Assembly (NCBI GenBank): GCA_003551365.1 | Contig: PUMM01000184.1 | Location: 1-43,564 of the forward strand | DNA from: Clostridia bacterium | GTDB lineage: Bacteria; Bacillota; Sulfobacillia; SLMV01 | Direction of reading: 5' to 3' | DNA: 43,564 nucleotides | Shown: in pieces, positions 8,336-17,577 of the stretch | How the letters are laid out: each line of letters opens with the position of its first letter | Position numbering within the stretch: position 1 is the stretch's first letter | Made by a program: the position numbers and the translations under genes | Notes under the pieces: model-generated | Told to the model about the DNA's origin: nothing | Seen by the model: only the letters and a program-made list of their open reading frames with translations | The model's database searches: none

Positions 8336-9655
8336 ATGGTGCAGCGACTGGGAAATGAGCTATATCGAGCCCGGCAGGAGGCCCGCCTCAGCCAGTCGGA
8401 AGTATCCCACGGCATCTGCAGTCGCCCACATCTCAGCCGTCTGGAGAGAAACAGGCAGCTGCCGGGACCAACCCTGCTTATGAAACTATGTGACCGTCTG
8501 GGACTCCCGCTCGACGGCATGGTGGAGGCCTACCTGCGGGAACCGGAAGTGGGACCCCGCACCCAGCTGCGCCTGGCGCGGCTGCTGACCGACCGGGGGC
8601 GCGACGGACAGGCGGAGAGAATCCTCAACGACACGTGCCAAAAGCTGCAGACAGCCGGGACCATCGAAGTCCACCGGGACGACATAATACATACTCAGGT
8701 GAGCCTGCTGCGCCGGCGCGGGAAGCACAATGCCGCCCTCGCGCACTGCCGGGACCTATTGGATCGACGCCTGCGGCGTCCTTCTCAGCGTTACTACCTG
8801 GCCCAGGCGCATCACCTGCTGGGCGACACCGCCTTTTTGTGCGGAAAACGCGAGCTGGCCCAAAAGCACCTCCTCAGCGCCTTCAACCAGGTCATGGGGC
8901 TGAAACCGGATCGCACGACAGAAAGCAGACAACGGGTGGTCGACCTGCACGAAGGTATCGTCTGGTCACTCGCCCGACTCCTGTTGCGGAGCCGGTATTT
9001 CACCGCCGCGGAGAGTCTATTGCAGCTGGCGCGGATGCGCTGGCACGAACTGAATATGGATGCCGGTCCCACGGAAATGCTTCTCGTTCATCTCTCCTTT
9101 GCCCACCTCGGCACGGGAAGGCTACAAGAGGCAGAAGATATACTGAAGATGCTGGCGCAGGATGATGATAGCAAATATGAGGAGGCGATCCTCTGCGGTC
9201 TCGGCACACTGAGGAGGATAACGGGAGAATATGAGGAGGCCATAATCCATCTGTTGGCCGCCTGGGAGCTGGATGGAAGCACCGATATGACCCTGCAGCT
9301 GACAGTGGCCCAGGAGATGACCCGCTGTTATCTGGCCACCAAAGACTTTCCCCGGGCGCGCATGTGGCTCACCCGGGCCGAACGGCTGTCTGCCAATGAG
9401 CAGGCTACAGCAGATCCTCATCTGTGCACCGAAACCACATCGCTGCAGCTGGAGATGGCCCGAGCAACCGGGGAAACACTATCCTCTTCGCTGTGCGACA
9501 TCGCAGAATGCATTGCCAACAGCCCAATCAGCGCTGCGACGCAGCGAGCCGCGCTCATCAGTGCCCTGCGCCTGGCCCTGGAACGAACGGAAGACACCGC
9601 AGTGCAGCGCATCACCACTCTCCTGGCCGATCAGCTGACAGTCCCGTCGCGCTGA
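8336..9655 (+). CDS. XRE-family HTH transcriptional regulator with TPR region (RRNPP-like architecture)
   Basis: MVQRLGNELYRARQEARLSQSEVSHGICSRPHLSRLERNRQLPGPTLLMKLCDRLGL followed by TPR-like helical repeats. Confidence 0.88.
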   Translation: MVQRLGNELYRARQEARLSQSEVSHGICSRPHLSRLERNRQLPGPTLLMKLCDRLGLPLDGMVEAYLREPEVGPRTQLRLARLLTDRGRDGQAERILNDTCQKLQTAGTIEVHRDDIIHTQVSLLRRRGKHNAALAHCRDLLDRRLRRPSQRYYLAQAHHLLGDTAFLCGKRELAQKHLLSAFNQVMGLKPDRTTESRQRVVDLHEGIVWSLARLLLRSRYFTAAESLLQLARMRWHELNMDAGPTEMLLVHLSFAHLGTGRLQEAEDILKMLAQDDDSKYEEAILCGLGTLRRITGEYEEAIIHLLAAWELDGSTDMTLQLTVAQEMTRCYLATKDFPRARMWLTRAERLSANEQATADPHLCTETTSLQLEMARATGETLSSSLCDIAECIANSPISAATQRAALISALRLALERTEDTAVQRITTLLADQLTVPSR

Positions 9656-9797
9656 GTGGTCGACACACATTCTGCAGTCTCCGCCGCTTCTCAGCCCCTC
9701 GCTGCTATGATCACAAATGACACACTATTGTGCTTTTCTTAACGCATTCCACATTCCCTGACATGGTGGTAACTATCCTTGTAACTCATCTGATTGG

Positions 9798-9990
9798 CAG
9801 TGTGCCCGCACGCCAGGTGGCCGGTGGAGGATATGCGACGGCCAGCGGACAATAAGTTAAGGTAGTGGGCGAGACGGATGTCAGTGAGTGGCGAACAGCA
9901 GCTCCGGAGGAAGCTACAGTCAGCAGGGGCAAAAAAGAGGGCCGAGAAGACGGATGTTTGTGAGTGACTCTTGGCCGGAGGAAATGAAAT
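9798..9990. other. Candidate non-coding RNA / degenerate direct-repeat region (strand uncertain)
   Basis: Two copies of ACGGATGTnnGTGAGTG (9874-9890, 9950-9966), each followed by CCGGAGGAA (9904-9912, 9975-9983); hairpins TGGCCG/CGGCCA and GGCCGAGA/TCTTGGCC; lies in a roughly 630-bp gap between convergent genes. Confidence 0.35.
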
Positions 9991-10034
9991 AGAGAAGGGC
10001 ACCCGTCTCCTCGACCTACCTTGCAGTTAATATT

Positions 10035-10058
10035 ATCACATTATTTCGATTTGTAAAA
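10035..10058 (-). promoter_or_regulatory. Possible promoter reading leftward into the 9656-10020 gap
   Basis: Minus strand TTTACA...TGTGATAATATT in an AT-rich patch within otherwise GC-rich DNA. Confidence 0.35.
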
Positions 10059-10085
10059 CGCTTTTCTGTGGTTCTTTGCGTTTTT
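10055..10085. terminator. Terminator-like hairpin with T-tract
   Basis: AAAACGC...GCGTTTTT, 7-bp stem followed by T5 on the plus strand and T4 on the minus strand. Confidence 0.45.
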
Positions 10086-10289
10086 CTTGTCGACATTGGT
10101 CGATATCTCCATCTTTGTGCTCCGTAACTGCCCCCACTGCGATGCCAATCTACCGCACGCAGCGCCCCAACAGGTCCACACTGCAGCACCCGGGAACCAG
10201 CCATGGCCACATCAGCCGCTCGCCGCTGCAGCCGGATCGGACTGCACCCGACAGCACCCCATCGTCCGGGTGCGGCCGGCGCCGGCCTT

Positions 10290-12107
10290 CTATCCCCAGA
10301 AGAGTAGAATCAGCGGGAGGGCCACTGCCAGGATTAACAGCTGCAGCGGCAGACCCATGCGCCAGTAATCGCCAAACCGATAACCTCCCGGTCCCAGTAC
10401 CAGGGTATTTGACTGGTGGCCAATGGGTGTGAGAAAAGCGCAGGAGGCCCCCACGGCGGCCGCCATTAGCGCAGCATCCACTGATAGGCTCATACCCGCA
10501 GCTGTACTGACTGCTATGGGGGCCATTAGCAGCACCGCCGCGGCATTGTTCACCAGATCAGAAAGCAGCATGGTGATCAGAAGCAGTGCCGCTACTCCGC
10601 CGGCCGGTGACATATCCCCCGTGATCTGCAGCACACCTACGGCAATGGTTTCTGCCCCACCGGTGGAATCCAGTGCCCCGCTCACCGGAATCATGGCTCC
10701 CAGAAGCACTATAACCGGCCAGTCCACCGCATCATATATCTCCCGCACTGACAGGAGCCCGACGGCGATCATCGCCAACCCTCCGGCTGTGAAAGCCAGA
10801 TGTATCGGCAGCACACCCGAAACTCCCAGCGCCAGACTGGCGGCAAATATCCCCGCCGCCAGCAGCACCCTGCGTGGTCGACCCAGCCGCAGCTGCCTAT
10901 CGGCCAGCAGCAAGCAGCCCAGATCGGCCAGGACTTCCTCCATCACCTCTTCCGGACCCTGCAGCAGCAGGACGTCTCCCTCGCGCAGCCGTATCGAACC
11001 CAGACGGGCCCGCAGGGTGGCACCCTCCCGCGCCACCGCCAGCAGATTGACCCCATAGCGGCCCCGCAGACGAAGACTCTGTGCCGTTCTGCCGTGCAGG
11101 ATGGACCCGGGTCGGATCACCGCCTCGCTCACTCCAACATCCCCCGCTCCCAGACTCTCATCTCCCAGATCGCGTTCGCCCACCAGGCGCAGGCCAGCCA
11201 CATCCACCAGATCCGCGATGTCTTGCGAGCTCCCTCTGACTATGAGAACATCGCCCTCGCGCAGCATGCGCCGCGGAGAGGGCGCAGAATAGCGCTCGGA
11301 TCCCCGGATCAGAGCCACCACGGTGACATCACCCTCGATGCCGTCCTCCAGCGCCCGCAGGTTTTCGTCCGCCGCCGGGGAGTTCGCGGAAATCTCCACC
11401 TCTGTGAGATAACTATCCACATCAAACAGCTCCCCGGCAGAAGGACGCCCCTTCCGCTCGGGTATCAACCGCCACCCCACCAGGCTCACGAACAGTACGC
11501 CGGCGACAGCAACTCCCAACCCGACGGGAGCAAAGTCAAATATTCCGAAGGGAGCCCCGGCTGTTGTGTCCGCGCGGAAGGTGGAAATTATTATGTTGGG
11601 CGGTGTCCCCATCATGGTGGTGAGCCCACCCAGCAGCGAACCGAAGGAGAGGGGCATCAGATACAGCGAGGGAGAACGTCCGGCCCCACGTGCCATTTTG
11701 ATGGCCACCGGCATGAGAAGCGCCAGGGCTCCCACATTGTTCATGAAGGCTGAGAACGCCGCCACCGCGGCGGTGAGGATCACGATCTGCAGGAGGGGAC
11801 GATCTCCCACCCGGGACACCAGCGCCGCCCCCGCGTCGATGAGGCCAGAATTCACCACTCCGCGGCTGAGCACCAGTACGGCAGCCACCGTCACCACCGC
11901 AGGATGGCCAAAACCGACAAATGCCTCTTCCCCGGACACGATCCCCATTGCGGTGACTGCCACCAGGGCAGACAGCGCCACCACATCATAGCGCCACCGG
12001 CCGAGGGCGAAAAGCCCGAAGGTCACAGCCAAAATGACAAACACTGCTATCTGCTGAGATATGAGAATCCCCTCCAATCCTTCCCGAAAAGAGGGCCGGA
12101 ATGGCAT
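10290..12107 (-). CDS. SLC13/DASS-type permease with central TrkA-C (RCK) domains
   Basis: MNNVGALALLMPVAIKMARGAGRSPSLYLMPLSFGSLLGGLTTMMGTPPNIIIS, two RCK-like segments (LIRGSERYSAPSPRRMLREGDVLIVRG; REGATLRARLGSIRLREGDVLLLQG), SDLVNNAAAVLLMAPIAV. The exact start is uncertain and probably downstream of 12107. Confidence 0.9.
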   Translation of the reverse strand: MPFRPSFREGLEGILISQQIAVFVILAVTFGLFALGRWRYDVVALSALVAVTAMGIVSGEEAFVGFGHPAVVTVAAVLVLSRGVVNSGLIDAGAALVSRVGDRPLLQIVILTAAVAAFSAFMNNVGALALLMPVAIKMARGAGRSPSLYLMPLSFGSLLGGLTTMMGTPPNIIISTFRADTTAGAPFGIFDFAPVGLGVAVAGVLFVSLVGWRLIPERKGRPSAGELFDVDSYLTEVEISANSPAADENLRALEDGIEGDVTVVALIRGSERYSAPSPRRMLREGDVLIVRGSSQDIADLVDVAGLRLVGERDLGDESLGAGDVGVSEAVIRPGSILHGRTAQSLRLRGRYGVNLLAVAREGATLRARLGSIRLREGDVLLLQGPEEVMEEVLADLGCLLLADRQLRLGRPRRVLLAAGIFAASLALGVSGVLPIHLAFTAGGLAMIAVGLLSVREIYDAVDWPVIVLLGAMIPVSGALDSTGGAETIAVGVLQITGDMSPAGGVAALLLITMLLSDLVNNAAAVLLMAPIAVSTAAGMSLSVDAALMAAAVGASCAFLTPIGHQSNTLVLGPGGYRFGDYWRMGLPLQLLILAVALPLILLFWG

Positions 12108-12221
12108 CCGGGTTGTGGCGAAACGCTGCGAGGAGACAGTGCAGGACAGGGGAAGGAAATCAGCGGCGGAAGCGGGGACCTGATCTACCCAGCACTCCGC
12201 TCCCGCCTCATCGCATCAAGT

Positions 12222-12575
12222 TCAAGTTTCGAGATCTTCACCATCTTCCTGCTTCATACCCTCACTTATTTCTGCATTGACCTCCTTCACCAGCTCGCCA
12301 AACTCGGACTGAGCTTCCAGGAAGGCGGCCACCGCCGGATTGTCATCCATCTCGCTTCTGGCATTCTGCACTTCTTCCATCTGCTCCTCGGTGGGCTGCA
12401 GTCCCGAGGCCTGCAGACGCTGCATCTTGTCCTGCGCCTGCTGCAGTCCCTCCAGAAGGGCCTGCGCCTCCGGATCTTCATTCAGCTGCTGTTCTGCCTG
12501 ACTGAGCTTCCCGTAAGCTTCGGTGTTCGTCATGGCCCGGCCTAGTTCCCGGGCCTTTCCCATGAGATCGGACAC
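12222..12575 (-). CDS. YlbF/YmcA-family protein
   Basis: GTG start at 12575 after TAAGGAGG; VSDLMGKARELGRAMTNTEAYGKLSQAEQQLNEDPEAQALLEGLQQAQDKMQRLQASG... Confidence 0.85.
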   Translation of the reverse strand: MSDLMGKARELGRAMTNTEAYGKLSQAEQQLNEDPEAQALLEGLQQAQDKMQRLQASGLQPTEEQMEEVQNARSEMDDNPAVAAFLEAQSEFGELVKEVNAEISEGMKQEDGEDLET

Positions 12576-12727
12576 AGTATAAGCCTCCTTAGGAGAAATC
12601 CCCTGTTCCCCTGCCCGGAGCATCCGGTCGCAGGGTCATCCCCGACAATACCAGATAAATGAATGCGGGTACAGTGCGGCAGCAGGGAGCATCGTGAGCA
12701 CACCGGAGCGGCGGAGAGTATATTCGA

Positions 12728-13993
12728 TCAGAGCTGATCGACGGCCTCCCGGACGTATTCCCGGGCCATGTACAGGGCGGCTGCACCCACCACCAACACC
12801 CCGGCGGCCACCACGAATACCGACCGCATCCCCAGGAGAGTGGACACCGCCCCGAAAAACAGCGGGCCGAGGAAAAGGGGGGCCTGGTTGCCCATCTGGC
12901 GCAGCCCCATGGCCGTTCCCTGCTGGTCATCTGGTGCACTCACCGACATGAGTATCATGCTTATAGGCTGGGTAAATGCCGGGGTCAGGCCGGCCAGCAT
13001 GGCCGCCACCAGCAGTGCGGGAAAGGTCTCCAAAAAGGTCACTGCCCCCATCCCGACACCTCCGGCCAGCAGAGATCCAACCATCAGGGGCACTGCCCCC
13101 ATATGTCGGATCATGGAGGCCAAAAAGGGTCGAAACACCAGGGCAAAGGCCTCCTGTGTCGCCACCAGGATCCCTATGCTCGTGGCAGTGAATCCCAGAC
13201 GTTCCAGATGAACGAGATAGAAGCTGGTCCGCAGGGTGATGACAAACAGCACACACATGCTGACGCCGATGGACAGCTGCACGACCGGCTTGCGCAGGAG
13301 CGAGCCGCTGAATTCTGCGATCTGCGGAACCTCCCGCCGGACTGCCCGGTACAGATCTGCGGCCCGCACGGTTTCCGGGCCACCCGGTGCGACCTCGGCC
13401 AGACCGCTGCTGATCAGGGTAACAACTCCCGACACCAATCCGGCCCCCAAAAAGGCCACCGCAAATCCCCATGCATCCTGGAGCATTCCAGCGACCGGAG
13501 GTCCCAGGAGTAGACCGACGCCAAAGGAAATCGACCACATGGCAAAGTTGTGCGTGCGGTTGGACGGATCATCCATATTCGATACGTACGCCTGGGTGGC
13601 CAGAATGACCAGAATGTTGGAGAAACCGGCCACCAGCTGCGTCACCATGACTACCGGTGTGGGCGGGAGAAATACCAGCGCCAGCGAGGCGACGACCATG
13701 CTTCCGGAGCCCAACATGATGGCCGATCTGTAACCGATCCGGTCCATCACCACGCCGCTCGGAAGAGCGATCAGAAGAGGCAGGGCGGCAAATGCAGCCA
13801 CCACCGCTCCCACCGCCATTTCCGACGCACCGATGCTCTCCAGATACAGCGGGGCATTCTGCCGCATAATCATCATGGCCAACACCTGCAGTCCGGAGAT
13901 GCAGGCTACCATGATGAGGCGCTTCCTGATTGTGGCCCGGTCCGGATAGGCCGCGGCGGGGGCCTCCCGGCCGCTCCTTACATCGTCTGCCAT
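12728..13993 (-). CDS. MFS transporter
   Basis: 12-TM-like pattern with GVVMDRIGYRSAIMLGSG, AMGLRQMGNQAPLFLGPLFFG. Confidence 0.92.
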   Translation of the reverse strand: MADDVRSGREAPAAAYPDRATIRKRLIMVACISGLQVLAMMIMRQNAPLYLESIGASEMAVGAVVAAFAALPLLIALPSGVVMDRIGYRSAIMLGSGSMVVASLALVFLPPTPVVMVTQLVAGFSNILVILATQAYVSNMDDPSNRTHNFAMWSISFGVGLLLGPPVAGMLQDAWGFAVAFLGAGLVSGVVTLISSGLAEVAPGGPETVRAADLYRAVRREVPQIAEFSGSLLRKPVVQLSIGVSMCVLFVITLRTSFYLVHLERLGFTATSIGILVATQEAFALVFRPFLASMIRHMGAVPLMVGSLLAGGVGMGAVTFLETFPALLVAAMLAGLTPAFTQPISMILMSVSAPDDQQGTAMGLRQMGNQAPLFLGPLFFGAVSTLLGMRSVFVVAAGVLVVGAAALYMAREYVREAVDQL

Positions 13994-14245
13994 GTCACCT
14001 TGCCCCTATAATAAGGTAGTAATTGCGCTATATTCCTGTATGCGGACCGTTGGAGTCCACAAGCAAATCTCCATCCAATATACACAGTAATGTCTCCGCT
14101 CCGGCTTGTAAAGACAGCAGCACCGAGACACTTCTGACCCGGGAGCTCGCAGCTCCGGCAGAAGCAGTGGGGAGGAATGCCATTAATTCAGTCGAAGAGT
14201 TAGACCATGAGTGATCTGCAGACCGAGTTCCCGGGAGGTGAAAAT

Positions 14246-15121
14246 GTGCATACTATTCATCCGTCGACCTTTTCTATCGTCGCCTGTGACTTGCAGGCCA
14301 GAGAATGGGGCATAGCCGTGCAATCCAAATTCTTTGCCCCCGGAGTCGTCGTCCCCTGGGCGCGAGCAGAGATCGGTGCTGTTGCCACGCAGGCGCACGC
14401 CAACATGAAGTACGGTCCGGACGGCCTCGAACTGCTGGAAGAGGGACTCACAGCCGACGAGGTAGTGAAACGCCTGGTATCATCCGACGACGGCGCAGAC
14501 CACCGTCAGCTGGCCGTGGTAGATGCGGAGGGCCGCGTCTCCGTACACACCGGTGAGGAATGCAACGAGTGGGCCGGTCACCGCCGCGGCGAGGGCTACA
14601 GCTGTCAGGGCAACATACTGGCCGGCCCAGCGGTGGTCGAGGACATGGCAGACCGATTCGAACAATCAGAGGGACGACTGGCGGACCGGCTGGTCTCGAC
14701 CCTGCAGGCCGGACAGGCCGCCGGAGGTGACCGGCGCGGCCAACAGGGCGCAGCACTGCTGGTGGTGCGCGAAGGAGGCAGCTACGGCGGAGCTCTGGAT
14801 CGGTACATCGACCTGCGCGTGGACGATCATGACCGGCCCATCGACGAACTGGAGCGCCTGCTGCAGCTGTTCTATCTGTATTTCGAGCGCCCCGAAACGG
14901 ATGATCTTCTACAGCTGCAGGGCGAGGTGGCACGCCAGGTCACAGAATCCCTGCACAGGCTGGGATACGACGTACAGCCAGCGGAGTCCATGGACGATTC
15001 CGCCCGCAAAGCCCTGGATGCATGGGTGGGCGTGGAAAACTTCGAGGAACGGATGCGGGAGCCGGGTTACATAGATCCCGGCGTACTGGAGCATCTGAAG
15101 AATCAGGCAAGAGGCACCTGA
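14246..15121 (+). CDS. DUF1028-family protein (Ntn-hydrolase-like)
   Basis: STFSIVACDLQAREWGIAVQSKFFAPGVVVPWARAEIGAVATQAHANMKYGPDGLELLEEGLTADEVVKRL...GYSCQGNILAGPAVVEDMADRF...GGDRRGQQGAALLVVREGGSYGG. GTG 14246 after GGGAGGTG is the likelier start; the ORF track starts at 14207. Confidence 0.9.
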   Translation: MHTIHPSTFSIVACDLQAREWGIAVQSKFFAPGVVVPWARAEIGAVATQAHANMKYGPDGLELLEEGLTADEVVKRLVSSDDGADHRQLAVVDAEGRVSVHTGEECNEWAGHRRGEGYSCQGNILAGPAVVEDMADRFEQSEGRLADRLVSTLQAGQAAGGDRRGQQGAALLVVREGGSYGGALDRYIDLRVDDHDRPIDELERLLQLFYLYFERPETDDLLQLQGEVARQVTESLHRLGYDVQPAESMDDSARKALDAWVGVENFEERMREPGYIDPGVLEHLKNQARGT

Positions 15122-15128
15122 TGCAGCG

Positions 15129-15144
15129 CATCCCGGCCGGGATG
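15129..15144. repeat. 16-bp perfect palindrome at a convergent junction
   Basis: CATCCCGGCCGGGATG, 8 bp past the DUF1028 stop codon. Confidence 0.7.
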
Positions 15145-15183
15145 ACACCCCAGTGCAAATGTAGGATCCCGGTCGGGCACCTT

Positions 15184-17367
15184 CTATCCTGCCGCCACCC
15201 GGTTTCTCCCCGCCCGCTTGGCCCGATACATCTGGTGATCCGCCGCATCGATCAGCTCTGCCAGCGCAGTGTGCCCCCGGGACAAAACCGTCACACCGAG
15301 ACTTACGGTCACCGGACCCCGGTTGCCCTTCTCCCCCGCAGAATCGCCGGCGGCCACCTTCTGCCGGATGCGCTCAGCCACCGCTCGCGCCTCAACTGCA
15401 TCGGCATCGGGAAGGAGAATCACGAACTCCTCTCCCCCATACCGCGCCACCAGATCCCCATCCCGCACCAGGGTCGGCAATACCCGTCCCAACCACCTGA
15501 GGACCTCGTCCCCGGCCGCGTGTCCGTGTCGGTCATTAATCTGCTTGAAGTGATCTATGTCCAGCATTATCAGCGCACAGTCTCTGTCCCCACCGGAACA
15601 CTCCAGTATACAGCGCTGCGCTCGCGGCAAGAACCCCATCCGATTGAACAGGCCGGTGAGGGCATCCCGCTCCGCCCGGTCCTGTGCGCGGGCCAGAATG
15701 CGGGCATTCTCCAGAGCGTTCCCCGCCTGAGCGGCAAAATCCCCCAGAACGGCCTGCATCTGCTTGAATCGCTCCGGTTCAGGCTCCCCGGGGGCCAGCA
15801 CCACACCGAGCAGACGCCCGTTGTGATGAATGGGCAGCAGGTGCGCGCGACCGGAGTCGTCAATCCCCGCATCGCCTATCCCCTCCCAGCGCACCCGGCG
15901 CAGCCCCGGCCGGGACGCAGCGGAGCGCAGGGAATGGTCCTGCCGCGAATTTAACTCGGCTCCCTCCTCCCATCCACCCCACTCGCCCGCCACACTTATC
16001 ACCGTCCCGGGGCACTCCACCAGCGACACAAAGAGCCCACAATCCCACGGGGTGAGGCCCAGGATGCGGTCCAACACGTAGCGGGCCACCTGGTCGGCGC
16101 GCAGGGTGGAGGTCACAACAGTGGTGAAATCGTGCATACCGGCCAGGCGACGCCTCTCTGCCCTCTGCCGGCGCCGATCCCGTTCGCCCTCGGCTATATT
16201 GGTACCCACGCCTACGGCGAGGGCCACGAGCAGGAACATGGAACCAATCTTGACCCCATGCGCGGTCATCAGCGTGACCGGAAGCACCCCCAGGTTATGC
16301 AGGACACTGCCCAACCCGGCCACGGCAAACCCCCCGAGAGCCACTCCGTGATAACGAGCCGGCACGTCCCCCTGCTTTCCCCGCAGGTAGCAGGCTGCAC
16401 CCGCGGTTAGAAAGAAAACCGCCGCCAGCAGCATCAAGCCCCGCATGGCCCCGGCCGGGCGCAGAAAGGGAGTGACAACCATCCAGGCCGCAGTGCCTGC
16501 GAAGACCGCTCGAATGATCACATCCAGTACCGGCGCCAGGGAACCGATACGCAGATGAGCCCGGGACAGAGCGATGAGACACAGCAGCAGACTTCCTCCG
16601 AAAAGCTCCCCCGCGACGGCATTAAACCCGGGCAGAGAGGGCCAGATGAACTGGTAGGTCAGGCCAGAATCGGTGGCCTGAAATAACATGATCGACCCGG
16701 CCACCCCCGCGTAGTGCAGGTAATGCCGGGTGCGGCTGGAGATGAACAGCAGCAGATGATATGCGCTCAGTGCCAGAAAGATGCCGAGATAGGCGCCCCA
16801 GAGGAAGAGATCGCGGTGCGTGCGCCTGAGGAAGCCGTCCGGCGTGTACATGTTCATGGGAAAGAGCAGTGCCCCTCCCGCCTCGATGCGCACGAATATC
16901 TCGGCAACGTCCTGCACCGCAGAAATGGGGAAAATGAAGGTGCGGTAGTTAACTTCCCGCGCAGCAAAGGGCAGCATCCGGCCGGCCTCGCTGCTATGTA
17001 CCGCGCCGTCCTCCTTCACCATGTGCACCTCAATCCGATCCAGCGACGGATTGTCAATCTCCATCAACCGCGCTCCTTCGCCGGCCCAGTCCTCCACCGG
17101 CAGTCGGACCCACACTTCAGATCGGCTGTGGCCGTAGTTGGCATCGCGACTCCCCAGAAAGGTGAACTCCTCCGCCCGGCGGCGGGCCGTCGCCAGGTCC
17201 CCAGAAGGGGGCGGATGTCTCTCCAGCACCTGCATGAAGGGAGTGAGGGAGATCTCATCCCCGCCCGGCACGGACGCGTCGACCCTCCCACCTGCCCCGA
17301 CCAGGCAGACAGACGCGGCAACTACTATGCACATCCACTGACTGAGAGATGCTGGCCCCACCCGCAA
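15184..17367 (-). CDS. Diguanylate cyclase: 7TMR-DISM extracellular + 7TM + GAF + GGDEF
   Basis: Signal peptide; YGHSRSEVWVRLPVEDW...; multiple TMs; GAF-like region; DALTGLFNRMGFLPRAQRCI...DIDHFKQINDRHGHAAGDEVL...RDGDLVARYGGEEFVILLPDAD (GGEEF signature and RxxD I-site). Confidence 0.93.
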   Translation of the reverse strand: MRVGPASLSQWMCIVVAASVCLVGAGGRVDASVPGGDEISLTPFMQVLERHPPPSGDLATARRRAEEFTFLGSRDANYGHSRSEVWVRLPVEDWAGEGARLMEIDNPSLDRIEVHMVKEDGAVHSSEAGRMLPFAAREVNYRTFIFPISAVQDVAEIFVRIEAGGALLFPMNMYTPDGFLRRTHRDLFLWGAYLGIFLALSAYHLLLFISSRTRHYLHYAGVAGSIMLFQATDSGLTYQFIWPSLPGFNAVAGELFGGSLLLCLIALSRAHLRIGSLAPVLDVIIRAVFAGTAAWMVVTPFLRPAGAMRGLMLLAAVFFLTAGAACYLRGKQGDVPARYHGVALGGFAVAGLGSVLHNLGVLPVTLMTAHGVKIGSMFLLVALAVGVGTNIAEGERDRRRQRAERRRLAGMHDFTTVVTSTLRADQVARYVLDRILGLTPWDCGLFVSLVECPGTVISVAGEWGGWEEGAELNSRQDHSLRSAASRPGLRRVRWEGIGDAGIDDSGRAHLLPIHHNGRLLGVVLAPGEPEPERFKQMQAVLGDFAAQAGNALENARILARAQDRAERDALTGLFNRMGFLPRAQRCILECSGGDRDCALIMLDIDHFKQINDRHGHAAGDEVLRWLGRVLPTLVRDGDLVARYGGEEFVILLPDADAVEARAVAERIRQKVAAGDSAGEKGNRGPVTVSLGVTVLSRGHTALAELIDAADHQMYRAKRAGRNRVAAG

Positions 17368-17577
17368 CGGATTTCCTTCCTCTCCAGCACAACCGGAAGA
17401 CTGCAGAAAAATTGAGGCAGGTCAATCGACAGATCGAGAGCGTCTGTGGTGTTACATGTATTCCCCATTATCCTTCCGGATCCTGCCACGGACAATGAAC
17501 CGGCGGCGGGTCAATGTGCAGCCGCCGAACACTACCCCACCGGTAACACTCGCCCCATCCTGCCCGCTTCCCCCCAC

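Noticed and set aside
9739-10002. 87-aa minus-strand ORF
   Set aside because: Composition and lack of RBS suggest it is non-coding; the region is better explained as a repeat/RNA candidate.
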